Source of the DNA: VAZQ01 sp963756715
GTDB taxonomy: Bacteria > Pseudomonadota > Alphaproteobacteria > Rhizobiales > Xanthobacteraceae
Direction: 5' to 3'
DNA length: 64,000 bases
Assembly: GCA_963756715.1 (NCBI GenBank)
Contig: CAVWOV010000015.1
Coordinates: 310,001-374,000 of the forward strand
In this document: piece by piece, positions 52,706 to 63,427 of the stretch
How the letters are laid out: each line of letters opens with the position of its first letter
How positions within the stretch are numbered: position 1 is the stretch's first letter
Translations under genes and position numbers: made by a program
Notes under the pieces: generated by a model
What the model was told of the DNA's origin: nothing
Database searches by the model: none
The model's input: the letters and a program-made list of their open reading frames with translations, nothing else

Positions 52706-53677
52706 TCATTGTTTCGGGATATTGGCGTCGGCGATGACCTTGCGCCAGCGCTCCACGTCGGTCTGGTAGATTTTCTGCAACTCCTCCGGCGTGCTGGTGC
52801 GCGGGTCAATGCCCAGCTCGAGATAGCGCTTGTTCACCTCAGGCACCGCGAGCGCGCTGGCAATCTCCTTGTTGAGCCGCAGCACGATGTCGCTTGGCGT
52901 CTTGGCCGGCACCACGATGCCGTTCCACGACGAGATCTTGTAGGCCGGCACGCCGCTTTCCGCCACCGTCGGAACGTCAGGCAGGAACGGCACGCGGGCG
53001 GCCGACGAAATGCCGACGGCGCGCAGCGCCCCTCCTCGCACCTGGCCGATCACGCCCGGCACGGTTTCGAACACGACCTGGATCTGTTTGGAGATCAGCG
53101 CGGTCACCAACTCGCCGGTCGTGCGGAATGGCACGATCGTCGCCTTGATGCCGGCCATCGACTGGAACAGCGACGCCATGAGGTATTGCGCGCTGCCGAC
53201 GCTGATGGTGCCGATATTGAACTTGTCCGGATTGTTCTTCGCCGCCGCGATGACATCACCCACGGTCTTGAGTGGACTTGTCTTGTCAACCACGATCACG
53301 AAGTCGAACACGCCGACCGTCGTGACCGGCTCGAAGTCTGACCATTTGTAAGGCAGCGATTTGAAGATCGACGGGCTGATCGCGTTCTGTCCGCTGACCC
53401 AAAGCATGGTGTGGCCGTCAGGCGCCGCGCGCGCCGCAGCGGCGGCGGCCGCCATGCCGCCCGGCCCCGGCATGTTCTCGACGATGATCGGCTTGCCGAG
53501 CGATGCCGACATCTTCTGCATCACCAGGCGCGCGGATACGTCGCCCAGCCCGCCGGCGCCGAAGCCGATGATGAGCTTGATCGGTCGAGATGGAAAATCC
53601 TGGGCGCTGGCGGCGGCCAGCAGTGCGACGCTGACGACGGCAATTCCCAGCAGATTGACAATGCGTGATTTGAACAC
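52706..53677 (-). CDS. Bug-type solute-binding protein (copy 3)
   Basis: This encodes a protein of 323 residues. The signal peptide ends near LLAAASAQD. Bug motifs are IKLIIGFGAGGLGDVSARL, VENMPGPGGMAAAAA, and FLPDVPTVAESGVPAYK. It binds a carboxylate in the periplasm. It is between NIPSNAP (53 bases upstream) and the aldolase (28 bases downstream), all on the minus strand, a compact three-gene cassette. No TctA/TctB genes are adjacent. Confidence 0.93.
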   Translation of the reverse strand: MFKSRIVNLLGIAVVSVALLAAASAQDFPSRPIKLIIGFGAGGLGDVSARLVMQKMSASLGKPIIVENMPGPGGMAAAAAAARAAPDGHTMLWVSGQNAISPSIFKSLPYKWSDFEPVTTVGVFDFVIVVDKTSPLKTVGDVIAAAKNNPDKFNIGTISVGSAQYLMASLFQSMAGIKATIVPFRTTGELVTALISKQIQVVFETVPGVIGQVRGGALRAVGISSAARVPFLPDVPTVAESGVPAYKISSWNGIVVPAKTPSDIVLRLNKEIASALAVPEVNKRYLELGIDPRTSTPEELQKIYQTDVERWRKVIADANIPKQ

Positions 53678-53730
53678 GGCCGTTTTCTCCCTTTAAGCGC
53701 GAGCTTGCGCCGGTAACGTGACGCGAGCGA

Positions 53731-54054
53731 TCAGCGCTTGATGGGCGCAAACGGCGCGGGCGACATCAACTTGGATTCCTGCTTGAGCAGGTATCCCGCT
53801 TCGGCGTTCTTTTCGATATAAGCCACCCACTCCGGGTCGGCGTACAGCGCGGCGCGTCTGCGGTTGCGGTCCGCGGCGTCCTCATAGACCCAGATGTGGA
53901 CGTAGGAGTTGACGTCGCCGGTCTCCGACACGATCCAGGCCAACGGCTCGCCAAAATGACGTTTCTGCACCGCCCAGCCGTGCTTCTCGTAGAGCGCCAT
54001 CTGCTTGCGCAGGGTGCCGGCGCGGACCGTGTAGGTGCGGTGATCCAACAACAT
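53731..54054 (-). CDS. NIPSNAP family protein
   Basis: This 107-residue protein has a ferredoxin-like alpha/beta barrel fold typical of NIPSNAP: DHRTYTVRAGTLRKQMALYEK at the start, HIWVYEDAADRNRRRAAL, and a C-terminal KLMSPAPFAPI. Bacterial members often accompany catabolic genes and their reaction is mostly unknown. It leads the Bug-aldolase cassette. The ATG at 54054 gives the usual MLLDHRTY start. Confidence 0.88.
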   Translation of the reverse strand: MLLDHRTYTVRAGTLRKQMALYEKHGWAVQKRHFGEPLAWIVSETGDVNSYVHIWVYEDAADRNRRRAALYADPEWVAYIEKNAEAGYLLKQESKLMSPAPFAPIKR

Positions 54055-54143
54055 TTTGATCCTCGTTGCTTGAGCGTTTCCGCCCGCAACCTATACGCCG
54101 TCGGTTCGCTTGAAAACCGGCTAGGACCCTTGCAGTTGTCGCG

Positions 54144-56216
54144 CTATTGCAACCGTACCATGACGCTGTCGGTTGCGCCCTTGGCATCCATCACGGTGAG
54201 CCGCACGAAGCCCGGCCCCTCCGGTTCGAAGAAGACCGTGCGGCGTCCGCGCGCGTCGTCGAGCGGCAGACCGTTGACCAGCACGGTGAGCGGGCCGACG
54301 CCGCCGGTGATCTTGAGCGCCACCGGATCGGGTCTGCCGTCAGGGGCGGTCGCGAGTTCGAGCCGCGCCCCGTTCGGCGGGAACATGATGCGCAGCGCCG
54401 GCTCGGTGCCCTGCCCGGCCCAACCGGCGGGCCGGAAGCGCTGCAGCGGCGGTGGCAATTTCGCGTTCGATGCGACCAGCGTGCCCGGGGGTGCGCTCGG
54501 CAACGGCGCCGGCAGCCGCCCGGTGCGGAAGAAGGCGTCGAACAGGATCGGCGCCGCAGCGGTGCGGCCGAGGATGCCCGGCACCGGCGCGCCGTCCGGC
54601 CGCCCGACCCAGACGCCAATGGTGCGTTTGCCGTCGAAGCCGACCGCCCAGGCATCGCGATAACCGTACGAGGTGCCGGTCTTGTAGGCGATGCGGCCGC
54701 CGGCGGCGTTCTCCGGCGGCGGCGTGCCGAGCAGCACGTTGCCGACATACCAGGAGGCGACCGAATCCAGCAGACGGCGCGGCACCGGCGCGTCATGCAC
54801 ATCGTCGAGCCGCTCGACGAGCGGTACGACGGTGCCGAGCCGCGCCAATCCGGCATAGAGCATCACCAGGTCGTTGAGCGTGATGCCGACGCCGCCAAGG
54901 CCCATCGCGAGGCCTGGCACCTCGCCCTTCGGCAGCACCAGCGCGCCACCGGCCTGCACCAGCCGCGCGGTGAACCGGCTGGCGCCGACACGGTCGAGCA
55001 CCGCCACCGCCGGCACGTTGAGCGACATCTGCAAGGCGCGCCGTACCGACACCGTACCCTGGAAGGTGAGATCGAAGTTCTCCGGCGCATAGCCGCCATA
55101 ACGGACCGGGCGATCCTCCACCAGCGACTCCGGATGAATGAGACCGTCCTCGAAACCCAGGCCATAGATGAACGGCTTGAGCGTCGAGCCCGGCGAGCGC
55201 GTCGCCAGCGTCATGTCGACCTGACCGGCGCGGCGGGCATCGAAGTAGTCCGCCGAGGCGACGCGCGCCAGGACTTCGCCGCTGCCGTGATCGACCACGA
55301 GGATCGCGACCGAGACGTCGGGACCGAGCGCGCGGGCGCGATCGCGGGCGAGTTCCTGCAGCGTCTTCTGCAGCGGCGCCTCAATCGTGAGCTGATGAAG
55401 GCGGCGCGCCGGCGCGGCCGCCACCACGGCGTCGGCCGAATGCGGCGCAAGCACCGGCATCGGCTTGCGGCCCTCGGGCACCGGCTCGAGCTTCGCGCGT
55501 GCGATTTCATCCATCGGCACCGCGCCGGCCGCGGCGACGCGGTCGAGCACGCGGTTGCGGGCATTGCGGGCGCGCTCGACCGAGCGGTCGGGCCGGCGCT
55601 GCTCAGGCGATTGCGGTAGCGCGACCAGCAAGGCCGCCTCGCCCAAGGTCAGGCGACGCGGCTCCTTGCCGAAATAGGCCAGCGAAGCGGCGCGGACCCC
55701 TTCGAGATTGCCGCCATAGGGCGCGAGGCTGAGATAGAGCGCGAGAATTTCGTCCTTGGAGAGTTTCCGCTCGATTTCGATGGCGCGCACCATCTGGCGA
55801 AACTTCGCCGTGAAGCTGCGCTCGGCGCGCGGCTCAAGCAGCCGCGCCACCTGCATGGTCAGCGTCGAGGCACCCGAGACGATACGGCCATTGGTCAGCA
55901 GTTGGGAGATAGCGCGCCCGAGCGAAAGCGGATCGACGCCATGGTGCGAGCGAAAGCGTTTGTCCTCGTAGGCCAGCAACATATCGACGTAGCGCGGATC
56001 GACGCTATCGAGCGTCGCCGGCAGCCGCCACCGGCCCTCGCTGGTGGTGTACGGCCGCAGCAGGCGTCCCTCGCGATCAACCACCAGAGTAGAGTAGGCG
56101 AGATTCTCGCCAAGCGGCGCCGGCCCGAGCGCCACGATCCACCAGATAAACACACCAACCAGCATCACTACTGCCAGCGACGCCGAAATGACCGTGAGGT
56201 GCAAAGCGCGTCGCAC
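54144..56216 (-). CDS. pbpC: Penicillin-binding protein 1C
   Basis: The bifunctional peptidoglycan enzyme is about 690 residues long. An N-terminal membrane helix (LAVVMLVGVFIWWIVALG) is followed by a GT51 transglycosylase with LAYEDKRFRSHHGVD (catalytic Glu). The transpeptidase domain has SPGSTLKPF (Ser-x-x-Lys) and KTGTSYGYRDAW. A C-terminal BiPBP_C domain (RIMFPPNGARLEL) marks the 1C class. I chose the GTG at 56216 because the frame upstream consists of a repeat element; the start is uncertain. It follows the alpha-2-macroglobulin gene, the usual pbpC partner. Confidence 0.93.
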   Translation of the reverse strand: MRRALHLTVISASLAVVMLVGVFIWWIVALGPAPLGENLAYSTLVVDREGRLLRPYTTSEGRWRLPATLDSVDPRYVDMLLAYEDKRFRSHHGVDPLSLGRAISQLLTNGRIVSGASTLTMQVARLLEPRAERSFTAKFRQMVRAIEIERKLSKDEILALYLSLAPYGGNLEGVRAASLAYFGKEPRRLTLGEAALLVALPQSPEQRRPDRSVERARNARNRVLDRVAAAGAVPMDEIARAKLEPVPEGRKPMPVLAPHSADAVVAAAPARRLHQLTIEAPLQKTLQELARDRARALGPDVSVAILVVDHGSGEVLARVASADYFDARRAGQVDMTLATRSPGSTLKPFIYGLGFEDGLIHPESLVEDRPVRYGGYAPENFDLTFQGTVSVRRALQMSLNVPAVAVLDRVGASRFTARLVQAGGALVLPKGEVPGLAMGLGGVGITLNDLVMLYAGLARLGTVVPLVERLDDVHDAPVPRRLLDSVASWYVGNVLLGTPPPENAAGGRIAYKTGTSYGYRDAWAVGFDGKRTIGVWVGRPDGAPVPGILGRTAAAPILFDAFFRTGRLPAPLPSAPPGTLVASNAKLPPPLQRFRPAGWAGQGTEPALRIMFPPNGARLELATAPDGRPDPVALKITGGVGPLTVLVNGLPLDDARGRRTVFFEPEGPGFVRLTVMDAKGATDSVMVRLQ

Positions 56217-56228
56217 GCTCGATTTGCT

Positions 56229-56347
56229 CCCTCTCCCCGGAGGGGAGAGGGCTGGGGTGAGGGGGTTCGAAGCCTTGCGATGATCTAACATCCGGCCCCC
56301 CTCACCCGCCTCGCTACGCTCGGCGACCTCTCCCCTCTGGGGAGAGG
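56229..56347. repeat. Composite inverted repeat element (copy 2)
   Basis: This has the same layout as the element at 21911-22034. A CCCTCTCCCC/GGGGAGAGGG hairpin (56229-56251) leads into GGGGTGAGGGGG. An inverted unit follows, with CCCCCTCACCC and a CCTCTCCCC/GGGGAGAGG hairpin (56327-56347). It fills most of the gap between the alpha-2-macroglobulin stop and the pbpC start and reaches to within about 12 bases of the latter. Confidence 0.85.
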
Positions 56348-56423
56348 TGAACACCGAACTCGACGCGAAGTCATCGCACACCGGACGCATTTACGGATCG
56401 AACTGTTCATGTTCTTCGCGCCC

Positions 56424-59400
56424 TCACCGCGCCGGCGTCACCTCGATGGCGCCGGTCGCGGTACGGCCGAAACGGTCGGGCCGGTACATGTCCTCCACAT
56501 ACGCCTGTGGCTGCACGTAACGGCCGGGCGAGACCGCGCGCACCACGTAAGCAACCGTGAACACCGAAGGATCACCCGCCTTGCGATTGAACGCCGCGCT
56601 GAACCGATCGTCGCGGAATTCGGAGTTGACCGGCTCCTGCGCGTCTTCGATCCAGGCGAGCCGGCCGGTTTCGCCGGACGAGACGAGCCTCGGATTGTCG
56701 ATCTCGAAGCCGGCCGGCAGATAGTCGGCGACGATGATCCGCCCGAACTCCGGTTGCGGCTCGGTCATCCGCAACACCACGACGAAACGGTCGTTCTGCT
56801 TGGCCTTCGTTGCATCGGCGGGCTTGCCGGCGAGCGTGTAGTAACTGCGCTCGATCTTGAAGCCCTTTTCGGCCGCCGGCTCAGGAACGATCGGCGCGCC
56901 CGAGACGGTGACGACCGCCTGCAAAGCTCCCTCACCCGTATTGGTCACCTTCAATGGCTGAGCGAGATCGTCCGGGCGTAGATTGCGGTTGAGCACGCCT
57001 TTGGTCGTCTCGCCGTTGACGTCGAGGGCGACCGACTGCGCGTCCTTGGCGAGCGCACGGGCGGCCAACACCAACCAGGCGTTTTCCTGCGTCGACGTGA
57101 AGAGCACGAGGTTGCGTGCCGCCTCGACCCGCTGAACGGCGTTGCTGATGGTGGCGCTCGGCGCACCGCCCTCCGACGCCAGCGTGACGAGCGCCGCGGC
57201 GTCGCGCAACGTCGAACCGTAGTCACTGCGGCCCTGGTCGGGCAGCGGCGGCTGGGAGACCGCAGCCAGCGCCGCCGCATAGATGCGCTCGGCCCGCGTA
57301 CGGTCGCCAAGCATGGCGAGTGCAGCGGCGATCTGCGCCTTTGCGATCGGCGTCGCGAAGGCATCAAGCTTGGTATCGGCATAATAGCGCAGGTCGCCGA
57401 TCGGCGCCGCGCCGTTGCGCGCCAGCACATAGAGCGCATAGGCCAGACTGCGGCCGCCGTCTTTCGCGGGGTCCTGCACATTGCCGACAAAGTTGCGCAA
57501 GCGTTCAAGCGCAAGTTTGAACGCGGTGTCCGCCACGTCGAATTTCTTCTCTCGCGCGCGCGTGAGGAAGTCGCTGACATAGGCGTCGAGCCAAGTGTCG
57601 TCGCCGCCCGCCGACCATAATCCGAACGATCCGTTCGAACCCTGTCGCGCCAGCAGCCGGTCGATCGATTCCCGGATGCGCTGGTCGACCGAAGTATCGA
57701 ACGCGAGGTGCGCCGACGACGCCAGATCATTGACGTAGAGCAGCGGCAAGGCGCGGCTCGCAATCTGCTCGGAGCAGCCGAACGGATAGCGGTCGAGTGC
57801 CGAGAGCAGCGCCGCAGCGTCGAGCGCCGACGACAGTCCGACCGAGAGCGCGACGCGCCCCGTGCCGGGTACCAGATCGGCGAACAGGTCGTTCGACAGC
57901 GTGACGCTCTCGCCTTTCGCCAAAGGCTTGATCGTTCGGCGGGCCAGGATCTGCGTCGCCGGTTTGACGGCGAGTGCATAGCTTCGCTCGATGGCGAAGC
58001 CTCCCGGACCGCTGATCTTCACCGTCACATTCGCGGTGCCGGAACCGGATGCCACAAGCGGCACGGTCACGGCGCTGCGCTGCTTGGCGTCGAGCTTGAG
58101 CGTCTGCGGCGCGGCGTTTCCAACGACGCTCGAGACCGTCGCTGCTGACCGCAATCGCATAATCGCCGGCCGGTCCCTCGACGTTATCGAGATCGAGGTG
58201 CATCGAAGCGCGATCACCATTGAGCAGGAAGCGCGGCAATGTCGCGGTCAGCACCACCGGATCGCGCACCGTCACGTCGCCGGTGGCACGGCCGACCTTG
58301 TCCTTGCTCCACGCCACCGCCATGACGCGTGCGGTACCGGCGAAATCCGGAATATCGAACACCACGTCCGCCGTACCGTCGGCCTTGACGGTCACGATCC
58401 CGGAATAGAGCGCGAGCGGCTTCTGCGTGGGCGGCGAGCCCTGCAGTTCGGCGCCGCCGCCGTCACCGCCGGTCCTGATCTGACCGCGCGCACCCTGCAT
58501 GCCGTCGATGAGTTGGCCGTAGAGATCGCGCAGGTCGGTGGTGAGCCGGCGCTGCCCGAGATAGTAGTCGTCGGGCGCCGGCGGCTTGTAGTTCGTCAGG
58601 TTGAGAATGCCGACGTCGACCGCGGCGACGACGACACGCGCGTCCTCTCCCGGGCTGAGCCCGTCGATCTTGACCGGAATGCTCAGCGCGCTGTTGGGCC
58701 GTATCGTCGGCGGCAGGCTGAGATCGACCGCCAGGGTGCGGGCTTTGCGGTTGATGGCGAACCACTGCACGCCGATCGCGCGGCCGGGCATGCGCTGCGC
58801 CTGGGCATCGAGCGGCCGGCGCAGCGTGGCGACCAGATAGGCGCCGCTGCCCCAGTCGCTGCCAACCGGAACGCGCATCTGTGCGACGCCGGCCTGCACG
58901 TCCTGGGTGATGGTGCTGATAAGCCGATCGCTCACGACGTTGAGCGTGACCCGCCCGGGCGTGCGTGCGGTCACGGCGACGGTCATGCTGTCGCCCGGTG
59001 CGTATTCCGGCTTGTCGAGCGCGACTTCGAGCAGGTCGGGCGTGTCGGCGGTCGCCTCGGCGTACCAGCCGGCATCGAAATCGACCGACGTCAGCGGTCC
59101 ATTTCGCTCGGGGGTCGAGACTTCGAGCCGATAGCGGCCCCACTGCAACGGCACCGAAATGCGGGCGGGCTTACGCCGCGACGACATCGAACTTCCCATC
59201 AGCGACGCGCTTGGTCGACTTCACCGGCTCGAAGTTCCAGGCGCCGTCGCGACGATAATACTGGTAGCGGGTCTCGATCTTGAGCAGTTCGTAGCGCAGG
59301 CCGCTGCGCGCCGTCGGCGTCCCATCCGGAGCCGCGAGCACGACATCGAAGTTCGCGTTGTCGCCCTCGCGCAATGAGCGGCCGGAAAACAGCGGCTTGA

Positions 59401-61636
59401 CGCCGATCATCGCGGTCGCCGGCGTGACCGGCAGCACGAGCTTGCGCTCGACCGCGCGGCCGCCGGGCTCGTTCATACGCACCGTGACCTGCGCCTCCAG
59501 CGGACGGCTGGTGACCGGCTGCTTATCGAGCGAGAGCGAGAAGCGCGCCTTGCCGTCGGCGTCGGTCTCGGGGAGGTTTTCGAGCGGCTGCCGGCTGGCT
59601 TCGACATCTTCGTCGATCATGCCGAACTGGTAGCCGGCGAAATTCGGCCGTTCGGTTGTCGGTTTGACCACCATCTCGCCTTCCAGTTCGAGCTTGGCGG
59701 CCGGCGCGCCGTAGAGATAGCGGCCGTCGATGGTGACCTCCGTCGGCGTCGTTCGCGAGATGTTTTTTGCCGTCGAGGCGAGATCGAACTCAAGCCGGTC
59801 GGGCACGTAATCCTCGACCATGAACGTCGCCTCGCCGACCGGCGGGCGCTTGGGATCGGTGAAGGCGCGCACCCGCCAGGTGCCGGTGGGCGCCGAACTG
59901 ACGAGCGGGACGGTCAGACTGCGTCCGCCGACGCCCTGATCGGGCGCGACGACACGGCGATACTCGACGCCATCGGGCCGCTCGACCACCAGCGTGAGCG
60001 GCACGCCGACCGCCGCGATCCCCTGCCCGTCGCGCAGCAGCGCCGTCACGTGCACGTCTTCGCCCGAGCGATAAACGCCGCGCTCGGCATAGACGAAGGC
60101 GTCGAGGCCTGCCGGCACCTGGCGGCCGGACACGCCGCGGTCGCTGAGATCGAATGCCGGGGCCTTGAGACTCAAAAAGGCGTAGTCGCCGCGGGTATCG
60201 TTGACGACCAGCAGAGCGGGCGCGAGCGCGCCCTCGCCCCGCGTCAGGCCGGCCTCGAACTGCACGTGGCCGGTATCGCTGGTGCGCTTGGTCGCAAGGA
60301 TCTCGTTGTTGCGGGAGATCAGCCGGACCTGCACCGCGCCTTTAGCCTGCGTGGTCTCGAGCGAGTTGACGAACACATGGATGCCGTCGTTGCCGGAGAA
60401 CGCCGTGAGCCCGAGATCGGAGACGATGAACCATTGCGTCGCCAGTTCCTCGTACCTGTCGGCGTTGCCGCCGGCGGGCTCCGCCACCATGACGTAGACG
60501 CCGGAGGAGAGGTGCGGGATAGCTTCGCCGACCGGAAATGCGGTGGTGACGTCGGCGTTGAGCACCTGCTCGACCTTCATCTCGCCCTTCCACACCTGGG
60601 CGCCGCGCTCTTCGGTGAGGCGACCGACATCGTAGCGGTCGAGGTTGCGCTGGAAGTCGCGTCCGATCACCGTGTCGATGAGGTTGCGGTCGCCGATGCG
60701 ATAGATCTCAAGGCCGACCGCCGAGGTGTTGACGCTGACCACCGGAATTCCGCGCTGACCGACGCGGGGCAGCACGTAGGACTTGCCGGTGAACCGAACG
60801 ACCGGCTTGCGATCGCGCACATAGACGGTGAACTCGGCCGATTTCGCCAGCGTCTCCTTCACCAGCGAGGGAATGCCCGCGCGCAGCGTCACGGAGTAGC
60901 GCTCGCCGTGCTTGAGGCCCTCGATGCAAAGCTGGCGCTCCTGCGCGGTGAGCGCGGGCTTGTCCTGGCCGGCGACGGCGACGAACGGCGAGAAATCGAT
61001 GCGCTTGCCCGCCAGATTCTCTGAGAACTGAAAGCATACGCGCGGCGACGCAGCGTCTGAATCGACGGTGTAATCGAGCAGCCGGAATCCGTAGTTCTCA
61101 CGCATCCTTTCGTATTGTTGGCGCACCTCTGCGACTTCGCGCAGGTCGAGCGAAATGCGCAGCGCATCGAGCGCCGGGCGCCACACCGAACGATCGGCAT
61201 AGGAGCGCGCGATCACCACGAGGCTGTCGGCTTCCTCGCTCGCGTTGCCGGTGCTGCGCTGATAGGCGATGTAGGCGGCCGTTGCGGCGCGCTCCAGCAG
61301 CAAGGCGCGCTCGCCATCGTTGCTCGGGCGAACCTGCAGCACGGATTTCGCCAGCCGCAGCCAGTTCGCGCTGTCGTCCGGTGCGACCACCACGATCTGC
61401 CCGAGCAGTTGCAAGCCGCTGCGGAAGTCGTTGCGCTGGAACGCCGCGTCGGCTTCCCGCCGCAGCGCGGCGGCGGTCTTGGTGACCTGGCCGGCCTCGG
61501 TCTTGATCTGCGCTTCGAGCTTGATCGCCGCGTCGGTCAGATCGTCACGTTTGAAGGACTTGTCGGCGGCAAAGGTAGGAACGGACAGCAACAATACGAT
61601 CGCGGCGGCAAGAACACCGCGGGCAAGCGCGAGCAT
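56424..61636 (-). pseudogene. Bacterial alpha-2-macroglobulin family protein, two frameshifts
   Basis: The three collinear pieces total about 1735 residues. The N-terminal piece (signal peptide from ATG 61636, ending FAADK) covers MG domains to DGKFDVVAA. The middle resumes at KPARISVPLQWGRY. The last covers VVGNAAPQTLKLD to the end and holds the thioester site GCSEQ (about 57764-57780). Breaks lie near 59171-59185 and 58130-58160; one extra base at each restores the frame. These proteins trap attacking proteases in the periplasm and pair with PBP1C, which follows. The order and the thioester suggest a working gene, so errors are likely. Confidence 0.85.
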
Positions 61637-62091
61637 GGGGAAACCTCCGGCACGCAGGTTGGGGACAGTCCGTGCGAGCGTGTCAACATGACCGCGCAAA
61701 AATGTCGAGGTCGTGACGAATTTGCACCTGTCGGCGCACCGGCCGGTGCCGAGCGGCGCCACGGCAGCGCGCCGGATAGCCTAAGCAAGCCATTGAAGCG
61801 GCACCGTTTTACGCCCCCGGCGAACCGCCTCTTGATCACCGCCGCCGCCAGCCCGGAACGCTCCGCGCAAGGCTGACATAGCGGATACAATATGTCGCAA
61901 GGCGCATTTCATTTCCGCAACGAAATCCCTGGCGGATAGCGACTGGAGAAAAATTCACCGGGACGTTCCGCGACGACTACCGGCCAGCAAACGGAGCACG
62001 CCGGACCGTCTTGTCGTTGCCACTTTGCGCCGATTGCCAAATTTGGCGCAGATTGCCAAATCACCGCATCCACAATACATCCAGCCGCGAC

Positions 62092-62167
62092 GGCCCCGTA
62101 GCTCAGGGGATAGAGCAACAGCCTTCTAAGCTGAAGGTCGCTGGTTCGAATCCAGCCGGGGTCGCCA
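62092..62167 (+). tRNA. tRNA-Arg (TCT)
   Basis: The acceptor stem GGCCCCG pairs with CGGGGTC (one G-T). The anticodon loop CTTCTAA carries TCT at 62125-62127. The T arm has GGTTCGAATCC, and the CCA is encoded at 62165-62167. The first pair of the anticodon stem is an A-A mismatch (62118/62134), while the other four pairs are good. Confidence 0.95.
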
Positions 62168-62222
62168 GTGCTCACTTTGTCCAGCCCAGATCGCGGAGGC
62201 CACGCGCCTTCTGAAGCCGCGA

Positions 62223-62471
62223 TCAACGTGTCCCACGCTGGAGCTGGGCCGATGGCCGGGTCGCGCTGAACATCTTGTCGAACAGCATGCGGTCGGCAAG
62301 CCTGACCGGGTTCGGCATACTTGGACGTTGTTCCGTCGCCGCCGATGTCGCCCGCGCGTTCTCCTTCACGGCCTTGCCGTGGGCGTGCAGAAGATATGCC
62401 GGCACGATCACGACACACGCGCAGACAACGATAGCGAGAATCCCGGTTCTTTTGATGGCGGCATGGATCAT
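62223..62471 (-). CDS. Small single-pass membrane protein of unknown function
   Basis: This encodes a protein of 82 residues from an ATG behind GGAGGGAG. One hydrophobic helix (GILAIVVCACVVIVPAYLL) near the N-terminus is followed by a polar tail with many Arg and Ala and the segment PNPVRLADRMLFDKMF. I do not recognise the family. It is isolated downstream of tRNA-Arg on the opposite strand. A longer frame from 62531 exists but loses the good ribosome site. Confidence 0.55.
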   Translation of the reverse strand: MIHAAIKRTGILAIVVCACVVIVPAYLLHAHGKAVKENARATSAATEQRPSMPNPVRLADRMLFDKMFSATRPSAQLQRGTR

Positions 62472-62761
62472 GACAGGTCTCCCTCCACTGCCGGGCGGGC
62501 CCGACGAACTCGCGAGAGGTCTACACGTCACTCGGTGGAGCCAATGTGATGGCCATCACACACCGTATTGATTTTCCCGGTCGACATTCCGCCCCTGCAG
62601 GGCAAGAAACTTCGCCGAACCAATGCTTTAGCCCCAGCCTGCTAAAGGCGATCCACATTGGCCATGTGCCGCACGTTCACCTGGGTCGGATGTCCCCCAG
62701 GGCTCGCCCCGTCTGGCTATCAGTCGCTGAACTCTACGCGGGCAGCGACCTGAATAGGCGA

Positions 62762-63109
62762 TCAGGCTCCCGGCCTGAGCCGTTCGGCAGCATCGCCAAA
62801 AGCATCCGCCAGCGCGTGCAAGGCCTCGGCCCGACCGAGAGAATTACGTTGAGGATCGGTCAGCTTGTCGGGATTGAGAGGCTCGGGAATTCCGGCGATG
62901 TGCGCCGTAATATCGAGCCTGCTCTCGACCTTTGCCAGAAACAGCGCGCCGCTATCCTCCAACGACCGCGCCTGCCGCTCCGCCTGCTCCACCAGCCGTT
63001 CGACTTCGGTCTTCAGATTGATAGCCTGCCGCAACTGATACTGTGTGGCGACCAATTGACACCGCCTAACCCACTGCTCTACCAGCCCCCCTAGAACCGC
63101 CGCGTTCAT
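62762..63109 (-). CDS. Hypothetical cytosolic protein
   Basis: This encodes a protein of 115 residues with a strong ribosome site (GGAGGGG) before ATG 63109. The first 60 residues are predicted to be a long helix, perhaps a coiled coil (LRQAINLKTEVERLVEQAERQARSLED). It is followed by a shorter acidic/hydrophobic part (RLDITAHIAGIPEPLNPDKL). No signal peptide or membrane segment is seen, and no family is recognised. Stands alone. The 63110-63374 gap upstream is AT-richer than its neighbours and shows no gene. Confidence 0.6.
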   Translation of the reverse strand: MNAAVLGGLVEQWVRRCQLVATQYQLRQAINLKTEVERLVEQAERQARSLEDSGALFLAKVESRLDITAHIAGIPEPLNPDKLTDPQRNSLGRAEALHALADAFGDAAERLRPGA

Positions 63110-63374
63110 GGATCCCCTCCATGGTGTCGGACCAGCCGAATCGGCTAATCTATAAAAATTCTAACAGGGCTTGGCCGGAAGTAACGTATTTCCAAGTGAG
63201 AAGCGTGATTCGAATCGTAAATAGTTTTCGTGAGTGGTATTCATGTTCGGAAGCACTGTATTGCGGGCGCGCAATGCGGCCGCGCGCGCTTTTTGCACGG
63301 CTTAATTGCTGGACCGGTGCCTGTTCGTCGATGTAATTGCTGCGGTACCGCGCTACGGCGCGCACGCAAACGAA

Positions 63375-63398
63375 GAGCCCGCGGCAGGCCGCGGGCTC
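63375..63398 (-). terminator. Terminator of the right-hand Bug gene
   Basis: GAGCCCGCGG and CCGCGGGCTC form a perfect 10-bp stem around a 4-base loop. It starts 30 bases after the stop at 63428 on the minus strand and is followed there by TTCGTTTG. Confidence 0.75.
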
Positions 63399-63427
63399 AT
63401 ACAGAACGAACAGAGCTAAGCTTCGCT

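Noticed and set aside
61909..62418. Minus-strand open frame over tRNA-Arg with GDPGWIRTSDLQ
   Set aside because: Same tRNA-antisense artefact; the translation around it is not protein-like.
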